A DNA stretch of 64,000 nt from JAQVIJ01 sp041287365. Lineage in GTDB: Bacteria > Desulfobacterota > Dissulfuribacteria > Dissulfuribacterales > DYLC01. Positions 24,679 to 31,638 of the stretch are shown here, piece by piece. The stretch covers positions 186,001 to 250,000 of the forward strand of contig JBEULL010000004.1 in assembly GCA_041287365.1 (NCBI GenBank). The letters run 5' to 3'. A program made the position numbers and the translations under genes. The notes beneath the pieces are model-generated. The model was given only the letters and a program-made list of their open reading frames with translations, did not search any database and was not told the DNA's origin. Every line of letters begins with the position of its first letter. Position 1 is the stretch's first letter.

Positions 24679-24798
24679 TGATCCGCTCAAGTAAAAACAG
24701 ATACCATATTAAGCAATGTGTTGCTGAGCAAAATTTCTTTCAAAGTCATTATGAATCAGATAAACCTAAGACGAATGAAGGCGTTGACTGTCATAAAA
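24679..24798 (+). repeat. Copy B of the diverged ~120-bp inverted repeat
   Basis: This segment starts TGATCCGCTCAAGTAAAAAC and ends GTTGACTGTCATAAAA. It matches copy A (19245-19362, opposite strand) at about 80 per cent. An ATG at 24678 opens a 45-codon frame ending at 24815 that covers the repeat, but it has no ribosome site and copy A breaks the frame. After the repeat, TATAACAGTTGAT (from about 24814) can pair imperfectly with its end to give a hairpin. It lies inside the 521-base gap 24601-25121. Confidence 0.75.
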
Positions 24799-24815
24799 TG
24801 TCTCAATATAGTCTA

Positions 24816-25070
24816 TAACAGTTGATTTCGATGATTTTTTGCAAATTTTGTCATAAAATTCAAAAAAAACGCAACAGGACGACAGAAAAGTGCTGAAGCT
24901 GACTATAGAGAATTGCTAAAAAACAGCATCAAAGAAAGCTTGTCCCTTTTTTGCCTTATTTTTCAAGAGATACTAACTTAGTGTTTGGAGGAAACTTCTT
25001 AATTGCTAATGTGGCAACATTGAATTTAGTAAGGTTGATGCAGGAGTAAGTTGGGCCGCTTCCAGTTATT
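24816..25070. other. AT-rich intergenic stretch, no gene seen
   Basis: Between repeat B and the pseF promoter region no reading frame with a ribosome site, RNA gene or clear repeat was found. The stretch is AT-rich and may hold decayed sequence. Confidence 0.5.
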
Positions 25071-25098
25071 TTTGATTTTTTTAAGGTACTCATATAAG
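25071..25098 (+). promoter_or_regulatory. Putative sigma-70 promoter of the pseudaminic acid operon
   Basis: TTTGAT (25071-25076), 16 bases, TATAAG (25093-25098) lie about 24 bases before the pseF ATG. The -10 box is good and the -35 weak. No sigma-28 or sigma-54 element was seen here. Confidence 0.35.
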
Positions 25099-25121
25099 GT
25101 TGAAGATAAGGGGTGAGTAAG

Positions 25122-25841
25122 ATGGGCATGAATGTGGCTGTGATTCCGGCAAGGGGTGGGAGCAAGCGTATTCCTCTTAAGAATATCAAACTTTTCTCAG
25201 GGCTTCCAATGATTGCATGGTCCATCAGGGCGGCGTGTGAGACAGGGCTTTTTGAGCGCATTATTGTCTCGACAGATAGCGAAGAGATAGCGAAGATTGC
25301 GCAGGAATACGGGGCCCAATGCCCATTTATTAGACCAAAAGAGCTGGCCGATGACTTCACAGGTACGAATGCCGTGGTGAAACATGCCATCGAATGGCTG
25401 ATGGCCAATGATAGAAGGCCACCTGATTATGTTTGCTGCATCTATGCCACCGCCTCGCTCATTCAGCCACATTACATCAAAAAAGGCTATGAAATGCTCA
25501 TGGAGAGCCACAAAAGCTTCGCCTTTTCTATCACCTCTTTCCCATCCCGTATTCAGAGGGCGCTTCGACTTAAGCCCGACATGAGCGTTGAGATGTTCTA
25601 TCCAGAGCATGCCATGACCCGTTCTCAGGATTTAGAGGATGCCTTCTATGATGCCGGTCAGTTTTACTGGGGCAGGGCAGATGCATTCTTGAAAGAACTT
25701 CCGCTGTTCTCGGCGCACTCGGTAGGAGTGAGGCTTCCTCGCTATTTGGTGCAAGATATAGACACCATGGAGGACTGGGATGTGGCGGAATACATGTTTG
25801 AGGCTATAAAAAGAAAAAAGGAGAAAGAGGATGCCGGCTAA
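25122..25841 (+). CDS. pseF: Pseudaminic acid cytidylyltransferase PseF
   Basis: The 239-residue enzyme activates pseudaminic acid with CTP to CMP-Pse, the donor for flagellin glycosylation. The CTP-binding start VAVIPARGGSKRIPLKNIK and IIVSTDSEEIAKIAQEYGA are the CMP-acylneuraminate synthetase signature. DAGQFYWGRADAFL and YLVQDIDTMEDWDVAE match PseF. The ATG at 25122 follows AAGGGG; a GTG three codons earlier would overlap that site. It is the first gene of a five-gene run and overlaps the methylase gene by 11 bases. In this pathway PseF normally comes last, after PseI. Confidence 0.93.
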   Translation: MGMNVAVIPARGGSKRIPLKNIKLFSGLPMIAWSIRAACETGLFERIIVSTDSEEIAKIAQEYGAQCPFIRPKELADDFTGTNAVVKHAIEWLMANDRRPPDYVCCIYATASLIQPHYIKKGYEMLMESHKSFAFSITSFPSRIQRALRLKPDMSVEMFYPEHAMTRSQDLEDAFYDAGQFYWGRADAFLKELPLFSAHSVGVRLPRYLVQDIDTMEDWDVAEYMFEAIKRKKEKEDAG

Positions 25842-26451
25842 AACAGAGCAGGAGGAGTTCTGGGGTGGTGAGTTCGGTAGGGAATACACGGCGCGTAATC
25901 AGGGGGAGCGGTTGCTTGCCTCAAATACAGCCTTTTTTGCAAAGATTTTGAGTAGAACCAGAGAGGTGCGGTCGGTACTGGAATTGGGGGCAAATCGAGG
26001 GCTCAATCTCATGGCTATAAAATGCCTGATTCCTGAAGTCTTCCTTTCTGCTGTGGAGATAAACGATGCGGCGGTGCAGGAGCTGAAGGGATGGGGTGGT
26101 GCCCGGGAGGTCTTCCATGCTTCGATTCTGGATTTCAAGCCAGAGAGGCTGTGGGACCTGGTGTTTGTAAAGGGCGTGCTCATTCACATAAATCCAGATT
26201 TTTTGGAGGAGGTGTATCAGATTCTCTATGACGCTAGCTCAAAATATGTATTGATTGCAGAGTATTACAATCCAACACCCGTGGAAATTCCTTACAGGGG
26301 GCACAGAAACAGACTCTTCAAGCGGGATTTTGCGGGCGAATTCATGAAGAAGTTTCCGCAGATAAGGCTTGTGGATTATGGATTTGTGTATCACGGGGAT
26401 TCAAATTTTCCGCAGGATGATATCACCTGGTTTTTGATGGAAAAGAGGTAA
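25831..26451 (+). CDS. Pseudaminic acid biosynthesis-associated methyltransferase
   Basis: The 206-residue SAM-dependent enzyme starts with KTEQEEFWGGEFGREYTARN. The SAM motif is VRSVLELGANRGLNLMAI near residue 46, and DLVFVKGVLIHINPDFL follows. These are features of the methylase family that travels with Pse genes (TIGR03587 type). It may methylate the sugar or a precursor; the exact position is unknown. It overlaps pseF and lies ahead of pseG with a 196-base gap that contains one small open frame. Confidence 0.88.
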   Translation: MPAKTEQEEFWGGEFGREYTARNQGERLLASNTAFFAKILSRTREVRSVLELGANRGLNLMAIKCLIPEVFLSAVEINDAAVQELKGWGGAREVFHASILDFKPERLWDLVFVKGVLIHINPDFLEEVYQILYDASSKYVLIAEYYNPTPVEIPYRGHRNRLFKRDFAGEFMKKFPQIRLVDYGFVYHGDSNFPQDDITWFLMEKR

Positions 26452-26554
26452 ACAGATGAATGAGATGGGTTAGGCGGGTGAACCGTGCATTGCATCAAAA
26501 TAATGTTCTGATACGCTACTGAAGCCGTTAACCTTGTGATAATGGAGGCAACCA

Positions 26555-26641
26555 ATGAATGGTGCATTTCAATATTTGAAACATATCGAAATGCTGTGGA
26601 TTGCCTGTAACCAACTATTAGGCAAAGTATTTGTCAGTTGA
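26555..26641 (+). CDS. Possible 28-residue peptide upstream of pseG
   Basis: GGAGG lies six bases ahead of an ATG that opens a frame encoding MNGAFQYLKHIEMLW and 13 further residues, ending at a TGA six bases before the pseG ATG. pseG itself has no clear ribosome site, so translation of this peptide could couple to pseG. It may also be the decayed N-terminus of another gene. No family is recognised. Confidence 0.3.
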   Translation: MNGAFQYLKHIEMLWIACNQLLGKVFVS

Positions 26642-26647
26642 AATGTT

Positions 26648-27736
26648 ATGAAATTCATGATCAGAGCCGATGCATCGATTGAGATAGGGACAGGCCATGT
26701 GATGCGCTCCCTGGCTCTTGCGGATTATCTGCACGAAAGGGGTGCAGAGGTCACCTTTATCTCGAGACGGCTTTCCGGTCATGTGGCCGAGCTGATCGAA
26801 AACAAGGGGTTTGAGGTAAAGCTGCTGAAGCCTGATAATGTTGGTTTTTCGCTGAAGCGGGATGCTGAAGAGACAACAAGGATAGTCGAAGGGCTTGGTG
26901 GCTGTGATTGTCTGATCGTGGATAATTACCTCTTAAATGCAAAATGGGAGAGGGCAGTGCGTGGAGTGACAAAACGGCTCTTTGTCACTGATGACTTGGC
27001 AAGGGTTCATGATTGTGATGGCCTGCTGGATCAAAATTTTCATATACAGATGGAGAGGCGGTATGAAGGTCGTGTCCCCGCGGAATGTAAGCTATTTCTG
27101 GGGCCGGAATATGCCCTGCTTCGGCGGGAGTTTGAGGAAGAACGGCGGCATTTGAGCCCCAAAAATGGAGAGATACGAAGGATTCTGGTGAATTTTGGCG
27201 GCTCGGACGCCAACGATGCGACCAGTATTGCCATTGAGGCATGTAATGAGGTTTTTGCGGGAAAACATGTTGAAATCATTGTAGTGGCTGGCGTGGCAAA
27301 TCCCCATAAAGATAAACTAACGAGGCTGTGTAGTACCATTTCTTCCCCTCTTTTTGTCTATCACGAACAGGTCTTCAACATGGCAAAGCTCATGAGAGAA
27401 TCGGACCTGGCCATTGGCGCAGGTGGTTCGAGCCACTGGGAACGGTGTTTCTTGGGCCTTCCTGCCCTGGTCATCACCACGGCAGCAAATCAGGTGGAGA
27501 TAACTCGGGCGGTTGCATTTCGTGGTGCATGTGTGTATGTGGGTGATGCCGAAATGGAAGAACGGGCGCTCATCAGACAAAAACTTACGGATAGCCTTGC
27601 CCAGTTGGCCCAAATGCCCTATAAACTCCGAGAGTTGTCTCAGCAGGCAATGGCCTTGATGCCGAATAGAGACGGCTTCTATGCCATGCTTGAGTGGCTG
27701 ACAATGTCAAATAGTTCTATATCGGAACTATGTTAG
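26648..27736 (+). CDS. pseG: UDP-2,4-diacetamido-2,4,6-trideoxy-beta-L-altropyranose hydrolase PseG
   Basis: The 362-residue GT-B-fold enzyme removes UDP from the nucleotide sugar to give the free hexose used by PseI. The start FMIRADASIEIGTGHVMRSLALA contains the catalytic His of the GTGHVMR motif. VNFGGSDANDAT and LAIGAGGSSHWERCFLGLPAL form the UDP-binding C-terminal half. The C-terminal 60 residues (helical, ending YAMLEWL) are a little longer than in minimal PseG. It is third in the operon. A hairpin with a MITE-like border follows its stop. Confidence 0.93.
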   Translation: MKFMIRADASIEIGTGHVMRSLALADYLHERGAEVTFISRRLSGHVAELIENKGFEVKLLKPDNVGFSLKRDAEETTRIVEGLGGCDCLIVDNYLLNAKWERAVRGVTKRLFVTDDLARVHDCDGLLDQNFHIQMERRYEGRVPAECKLFLGPEYALLRREFEEERRHLSPKNGEIRRILVNFGGSDANDATSIAIEACNEVFAGKHVEIIVVAGVANPHKDKLTRLCSTISSPLFVYHEQVFNMAKLMRESDLAIGAGGSSHWERCFLGLPALVITTAANQVEITRAVAFRGACVYVGDAEMEERALIRQKLTDSLAQLAQMPYKLRELSQQAMALMPNRDGFYAMLEWLTMSNSSISELC

Positions 27737-27766
27737 GGGAAGTCCCAAAAGCGGCCAAAAGGGACT
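27733..27766 (+). repeat. Solo MITE-type terminus and hairpin after pseG
   Basis: TTAGGGGAAGTCCCAAAA (27733-27750) differs by one base from the outer 18 bases of the terminal repeat of the element at 38044-38192. It overlaps the pseG stop. AGTCCC (27741-27746) also pairs with GGGACT (27761-27766), followed by GATTTTGTTT, so it can act as a weak terminator. It is probably a remnant of an insertion or excision. Confidence 0.5.
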
Positions 27767-27790
27767 GATTTTGTTTAAGGGACGAGATCG

Positions 27791-28429
27791 ATGTCTCGGT
27801 TGGGAATAAGATACCCATGTAGATGTTGTGAATGGTGTTTTGATATGGAGCGAGTAAAACCATTTTATTATGATTGTAAATTGAGATTTGTCGTTCCTGA
27901 TTCAGAGGATTGCGATCTGCTTCTAAAATGGCGTAATTCTGATCGAGTGAGAATGAACATGCTCAATGACCAATTGATCTCAAGGGATGAGCACCTCTCA
28001 TGGCTCAATTACATATTGCAGTCCAGCAAGAATAAGGTCTGGATATTTGAATACAAATGTGTTCCCATGGGGCAGTTCAATATCAAAGAAATAAATAACA
28101 AAAATCGCACAGCCAGATTAGGGTTTTATATTGGAGAGGAAAACGCACCGACAGGTCTTGGTTCGGCCATGCTCTACCTGGGGTTTGAAAGGATTTTTGA
28201 AAGGGAAAATATTCGCAAACTATGTAGCGATATATTATCCACCAATAAAATCTCTCTGCATATCAATAAAAAATTTGGGTTTCAGGAGGAAGGATGTCTC
28301 AAGCAACAGATATTCCGAAATGGAGAGTATATTGATTTGGTCTTGATGGCACTCTTTCAGTCGGACTGGCTTGCCAATAAGGATAGATTGCGTGACCTTA
28401 TTTTTGAAAAGGAGCTCTCAATTGACTGA
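27791..28429 (+). CDS. pseH: UDP-4-amino-4,6-dideoxy-N-acetyl-beta-L-altrosamine N-acetyltransferase PseH
   Basis: The GNAT-fold enzyme (212 residues from the ATG at 27791) acetylates the 4-amino group during pseudaminic acid synthesis. It has LRFVVPDSEDCDLLLKWRNSDRVRMNML at its start, HLSWLNYIL, and the acetyl-CoA loop around IGEENAPTGLGSAMLYLGF. The motif INKKFGFQEEGCLKQQIFRNGEYID is typical of PseH. ATG 27845 (MERVKPFYYD) may be the true start, since the first 18 residues are not family-like and come from the MITE-border region; AAGGGA supports the longer form. It overlaps pseI by 8 bases. Confidence 0.88.
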   Translation: MSRLGIRYPCRCCEWCFDMERVKPFYYDCKLRFVVPDSEDCDLLLKWRNSDRVRMNMLNDQLISRDEHLSWLNYILQSSKNKVWIFEYKCVPMGQFNIKEINNKNRTARLGFYIGEENAPTGLGSAMLYLGFERIFERENIRKLCSDILSTNKISLHINKKFGFQEEGCLKQQIFRNGEYIDLVLMALFQSDWLANKDRLRDLIFEKELSID

Positions 28430-29483
28430 GATAATCATTCAAAACCGCAAAATCGGACCTAATCACCCGCCGTTTATCATTGCTGAGATGTCCGGCAATC
28501 ACAACCAGTCCTTAGAGCGGGCCCTTGAGATCGTGACCGCCGCTAAGAAAGCAGGCGCCCACGCCATCAAGCTTCAGACCTACACCGCAAATACCCTCAC
28601 CATCGACTGTGACTCCGAGGATTTTTGCATTCGGGACGAAAGGAGCCTGTGGCGGGGCGAGACTCTTTACAGCCTGTATCAGAAGGCATATACGCCATGG
28701 GAGTGGCACAGACCCATATTCGAGTACGCCAGAAAATTGGGCATCATCGCCTTTAGCACTCCATTTGATGCTACTGCCGTGGATTTTTTGGAAGAACTCC
28801 GTGTCCCGTGTTACAAGATCGCATCCTTTGAAAACATCGATCTACCGCTTATTAGAAAGGTCGCTTCCACGGGTAAGCCTTTGATCATCTCTACAGGCAT
28901 GGCAAGCCTTGCAGAACTTGCGGAGATGGTGGAAACTGCACGGGGTGCCGGCTGCAGGGACTTGATTCTGCTCAAATGCACCAGTTCCTATCCCACAGAG
29001 CCAACTGACAGCAATCTTCGAGTGATTCCACATCTGTGCCGAATGTTTGGCTGCGAGGTCGGGCTTTCGGACCATACATTAGGAATCGGTGTGGCCATTG
29101 CCTCTGTTGCCCTTGGCGCCACTGTGATCGAAAAACATTTCACGCTTTTCAGGAGTGATGGCGGAGTGGATGCCGCCTTTTCCCTTGAGCCGGCGGAGAT
29201 GGCCGCATTGGTAGCTGAGACTGAGCGGGCCTGGCAGGCCTTGGGGGAGGTTCGATACGGCCGTACCGAGGCAGAGATGCGCGCACTCAAGTTCCGTCGT
29301 TCCCTCTATATCACTGAGGATATGAAGGCAGGGGATGTGCTTAGGCCTCAAAATCTGCGTTCCATTCGGCCTGGGTTTGGTCTTCCGCCTAAGTATTATG
29401 AGCTGTGCTTAGGCAAAAGGGTCAGAAAGGATGTCAAAAGGGGGACTCCGCTTGATTGGAATCTCCTTTTGGATGATATGTAG
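28422..29483 (+). CDS. pseI: Pseudaminic acid synthase PseI
   Basis: The 353-residue enzyme condenses the 6-deoxy-hexose from PseG with phosphoenolpyruvate. The NeuB barrel shows PFIIAEMSGNHNQSLERAL, AIKLQTYTANTLTI, FSTPFDATAVDFLEEL and VGLSDHTLGIGVAIASVALGA, where KxQ and EKHF are catalytic-site motifs. The C-terminal 60 residues are the antifreeze-like SAF domain (RRSLYITEDMKAGDVL). A TTG at 28422 after AAGGAG is chosen; it overlaps the pseH stop as TTGACTGA. The stop codon TAG lies inside a palindromic element. pseB and pseC are not in the window. Confidence 0.93.
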   Translation: MTEIIIQNRKIGPNHPPFIIAEMSGNHNQSLERALEIVTAAKKAGAHAIKLQTYTANTLTIDCDSEDFCIRDERSLWRGETLYSLYQKAYTPWEWHRPIFEYARKLGIIAFSTPFDATAVDFLEELRVPCYKIASFENIDLPLIRKVASTGKPLIISTGMASLAELAEMVETARGAGCRDLILLKCTSSYPTEPTDSNLRVIPHLCRMFGCEVGLSDHTLGIGVAIASVALGATVIEKHFTLFRSDGGVDAAFSLEPAEMAALVAETERAWQALGEVRYGRTEAEMRALKFRRSLYITEDMKAGDVLRPQNLRSIRPGFGLPPKYYELCLGKRVRKDVKRGTPLDWNLLLDDM

Positions 29484-29507
29484 AGGCAAGGCATGCCTCG
29501 CCCTTAC
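29480..29507. repeat. 28-bp palindromic element, copy 1, between convergent pseI and dedA
   Basis: The element begins GTAGAGGCAAGGCATG and ends CCTCGCCCTTAC; it is a near-perfect palindrome around GGCATGCC. It shares 23 of 28 positions with the copy at 30717-30744. Its left TAG is the stop codon of pseI and its right TTA gives the TAA stop of dedA on the other strand. The hairpin could also act in both directions as a 3-prime structure. It resembles a palindrome family that I recall from other environmental bacterial genomes. Confidence 0.75.
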
Positions 29508-30139
29508 CGGACCTTTCTGCCCTTCAGATATTCGATCACAATGGGCATGACCGATATGATGATTATGGCTAATATCACCATGGTGAAGTTGCGTTTCACC
29601 AAGGGGATATTTCCGAAGAAATAGCCTCCACACAGAAAGATCGACATCCACAGAAACGACCCAAACAGGCTGAATCCGATAAATCTGTGATATTTCATGG
29701 CACCTATCCCTGCCACAAATGGCGCAAATGTGCGCACAATGGGAATGAAACGGGCGATTATCACGGTTTTCCCGCCATGTTTGGCATAAAATGCCCTGGT
29801 CTTCCACAGGTATTCCGGCTTTACGAAACGCAGATTCATAGAAAATGCCCGTGTGCCCAACCTGCTTCCAAAATAATAGTTGAGATTGTCTCCGCAGAAG
29901 GCCGCAATGGCCAAAAGGGGGAACAGGAGTCTCAAATCCAGGGCGCCGAGGGCTGCAAAGGCACCGGCTGCAAAGAGCAGGGAGTCACCCGGCAGAAATG
30001 GAGTGACCACCAGCCCTGTTTCACAGAAGATGATGGCAAACAAGATGAAATGGGTCAAGAAACCGTATTGCTCTATGAGTTCTTTGAGGTGTTTGTCCAG
30101 GTGTAAAAAGATGTCGATGAATTGAAGCAGTAAGTCCAT
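29504..30139 (-). CDS. DedA family inner-membrane protein
   Basis: The 211-residue membrane protein belongs to the DedA/VTT family, which is linked to lipid flipping (undecaprenyl phosphate or phospholipids) and envelope homeostasis. The family signature is plain: FCETGLVVTPFLPGDSLLFAAGAFAALG, then CGDNLNYYFGSRLG, and ARFIPIVRTFAPFVAGIGAM with the conserved Arg residues. Five or so membrane segments are visible. Its ATG overlaps the fumarase stop (TAATG). It is the last gene of a minus-strand run, and its stop lies in a palindromic element. Confidence 0.93.
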   Translation of the reverse strand: MDLLLQFIDIFLHLDKHLKELIEQYGFLTHFILFAIIFCETGLVVTPFLPGDSLLFAAGAFAALGALDLRLLFPLLAIAAFCGDNLNYYFGSRLGTRAFSMNLRFVKPEYLWKTRAFYAKHGGKTVIIARFIPIVRTFAPFVAGIGAMKYHRFIGFSLFGSFLWMSIFLCGGYFFGNIPLVKRNFTMVILAIIIISVMPIVIEYLKGRKVR

Positions 30140-31638
30140 TATAATATCATGCCTTTCTCATAAAAATCCTCACCCATTGTGTCGTTTATCACGACCGCTG
30201 GGAGATCCTGCACCTCCATGCGATACATGGCCTCTGTGCCCAATTCAGGGAATGCGATGACCTCGCAGCTGCGAATGCAGCGGGAGAGATAGGCACCGGC
30301 ACCGCCGATGGTGGCTAAATACACGGCACCATGGGCCTTCATGGCATCCTTTACCTCAGGAGATCGTTTGCCTTTACCCATGGTGGCAGCTAAGCCCAAT
30401 TCCAACAGGCGGGGGGTGTAGCGATCCATACGATAGCTGGTGGTCGGGCCTGCAGCACCGATGGCAAGGCCTTCTGGTGCAGGCGATGGGCCGACATAAT
30501 AGATGAGCTGGCCTTTTAGGTCTATGGGAAGGCCTTCCCCCCTGTTTAGAAGCTCAACAAGCCTTTTGTGAGTCTGGTCACGGCCTGTGTAGAGAATGCC
30601 GTTTAGGAGAAGCAGGTCGCCTGCCCGCAGTTCTTGTAGGATTTGATGAGTGAAAGGCAGATGAATGGGCCTGAAATGCAATTGGTTATTTGGCACCATT
30701 TGGGATATCTTTGTGTGGAGAGGCGAGGTATGCCTTGCCCCTACTGTTTCATGGCAATGTAGGTTTTGAAGGTTGGTCTCATCGAGCTGCCATCCGCCAT
30801 TCTGCCATACCGCCTTTTGACTCCTGGCCGCATGACACTGAATATTTATTGCCACAGGGAGGCTGGCGATGTGGCAGTGAAAGACCTCCATTGCCACGTG
30901 CAGAGTGGTGGTGTCGCCGCCAAAACCATGGGGGCCGATTCCGAGGGCGTTGATCCTTTTGAGGATTTCCCGTTCCAGTGAGGCGACGTCCTCCCTGCCA
31001 TGAAACGCACCGATGGGCCGGAGCAGGGCCTTTTTGGCAAGAATGGCCGCCCGTTCCAAGTCTCCTCCTACCCCTATGCCGATTATCCCTGGTGGGCATG
31101 GATTGGGCCCTGCCTTCTGCACCTGCTGGCACACGGCATCGATGATTCCAGCCGTCCCTGCAGACGGCGGAAGCATGAACACCGCGCTCATGTTTTCGCT
31201 CCCGCACCCCTTGGGCAGTACGGTGATGGAGAGATAGTTGTCCTTGGAGACAGGGGTGGCATGGACGATGGCCGGAGTATTGTCCCGAGTGTTCTGGCGG
31301 GTCAGGGGGTCGCAGACCGATGCCCTGAGCAGACCCTCCTTGGTGCCCTTTGCCACACCTCTGTTGATGAGCTCGTGAATGTCCGATTCCATGGGCAGAT
31401 TCCGACCCATCTTCACAAAAAACACATCTATACCCGTATCCTGGCAGATGGGAAGCCCTGTTTGAGCCGCAAGCTCGGCATTTTTCGTCAATATATTCAA
31501 GATAAAGCGGGCAAGGGGTTTGCTTTCTTGCTCCGCTGCCGCACAGATGGCCTTGAATACATGTGCAGGCAGTATGGTATTGGCATTGCGAACCAGGTCG
31601 GCTACCTTTTCTATGATTTCTTGCTCAAAGTTAGTCAT
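30139..31638 (-). CDS. Class I fumarate hydratase, alpha and beta parts fused, with palindrome in the linker
   Basis: The 499-residue [4Fe-4S] hydro-lyase interconverts fumarate and malate. Residues 1-280 are the alpha (TtdA-like) part with cluster Cys in LPICQDTGI, PKGCGSENMS and NPCPPGIIGIGVGG. Residues of about 315-499 are the beta (TtdB-like) part (LRAGDLLLLNGILYTGRD, GPTTSYRMDRYTPRLLELG, GKGKRSPEV). The linker between them includes the translated palindrome (TVGARHTSPLHTK). A tartrate dehydratase cannot be fully excluded. It overlaps thiDN by 8 bases (ATGACTAA) and dedA by one base, so all three are probably co-transcribed. Confidence 0.92.
   Translation of the reverse strand: MTNFEQEIIEKVADLVRNANTILPAHVFKAICAAAEQESKPLARFILNILTKNAELAAQTGLPICQDTGIDVFFVKMGRNLPMESDIHELINRGVAKGTKEGLLRASVCDPLTRQNTRDNTPAIVHATPVSKDNYLSITVLPKGCGSENMSAVFMLPPSAGTAGIIDAVCQQVQKAGPNPCPPGIIGIGVGGDLERAAILAKKALLRPIGAFHGREDVASLEREILKRINALGIGPHGFGGDTTTLHVAMEVFHCHIASLPVAINIQCHAARSQKAVWQNGGWQLDETNLQNLHCHETVGARHTSPLHTKISQMVPNNQLHFRPIHLPFTHQILQELRAGDLLLLNGILYTGRDQTHKRLVELLNRGEGLPIDLKGQLIYYVGPSPAPEGLAIGAAGPTTSYRMDRYTPRLLELGLAATMGKGKRSPEVKDAMKAHGAVYLATIGGAGAYLSRCIRSCEVIAFPELGTEAMYRMEVQDLPAVVINDTMGEDFYEKGMIL
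30717..30744. repeat. 28-bp palindromic element, copy 2, inside the fumarase gene
   Basis: GGAGAGGCGAGGTATG followed by CCTTGCCCCTAC matches copy 1 (29480-29507) at 23 of 28 positions and is itself palindromic. It is read in frame on the minus strand as VGARHTSPL between the alpha and beta parts of the fumarase, a place that tolerates extra residues. Confidence 0.75.
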
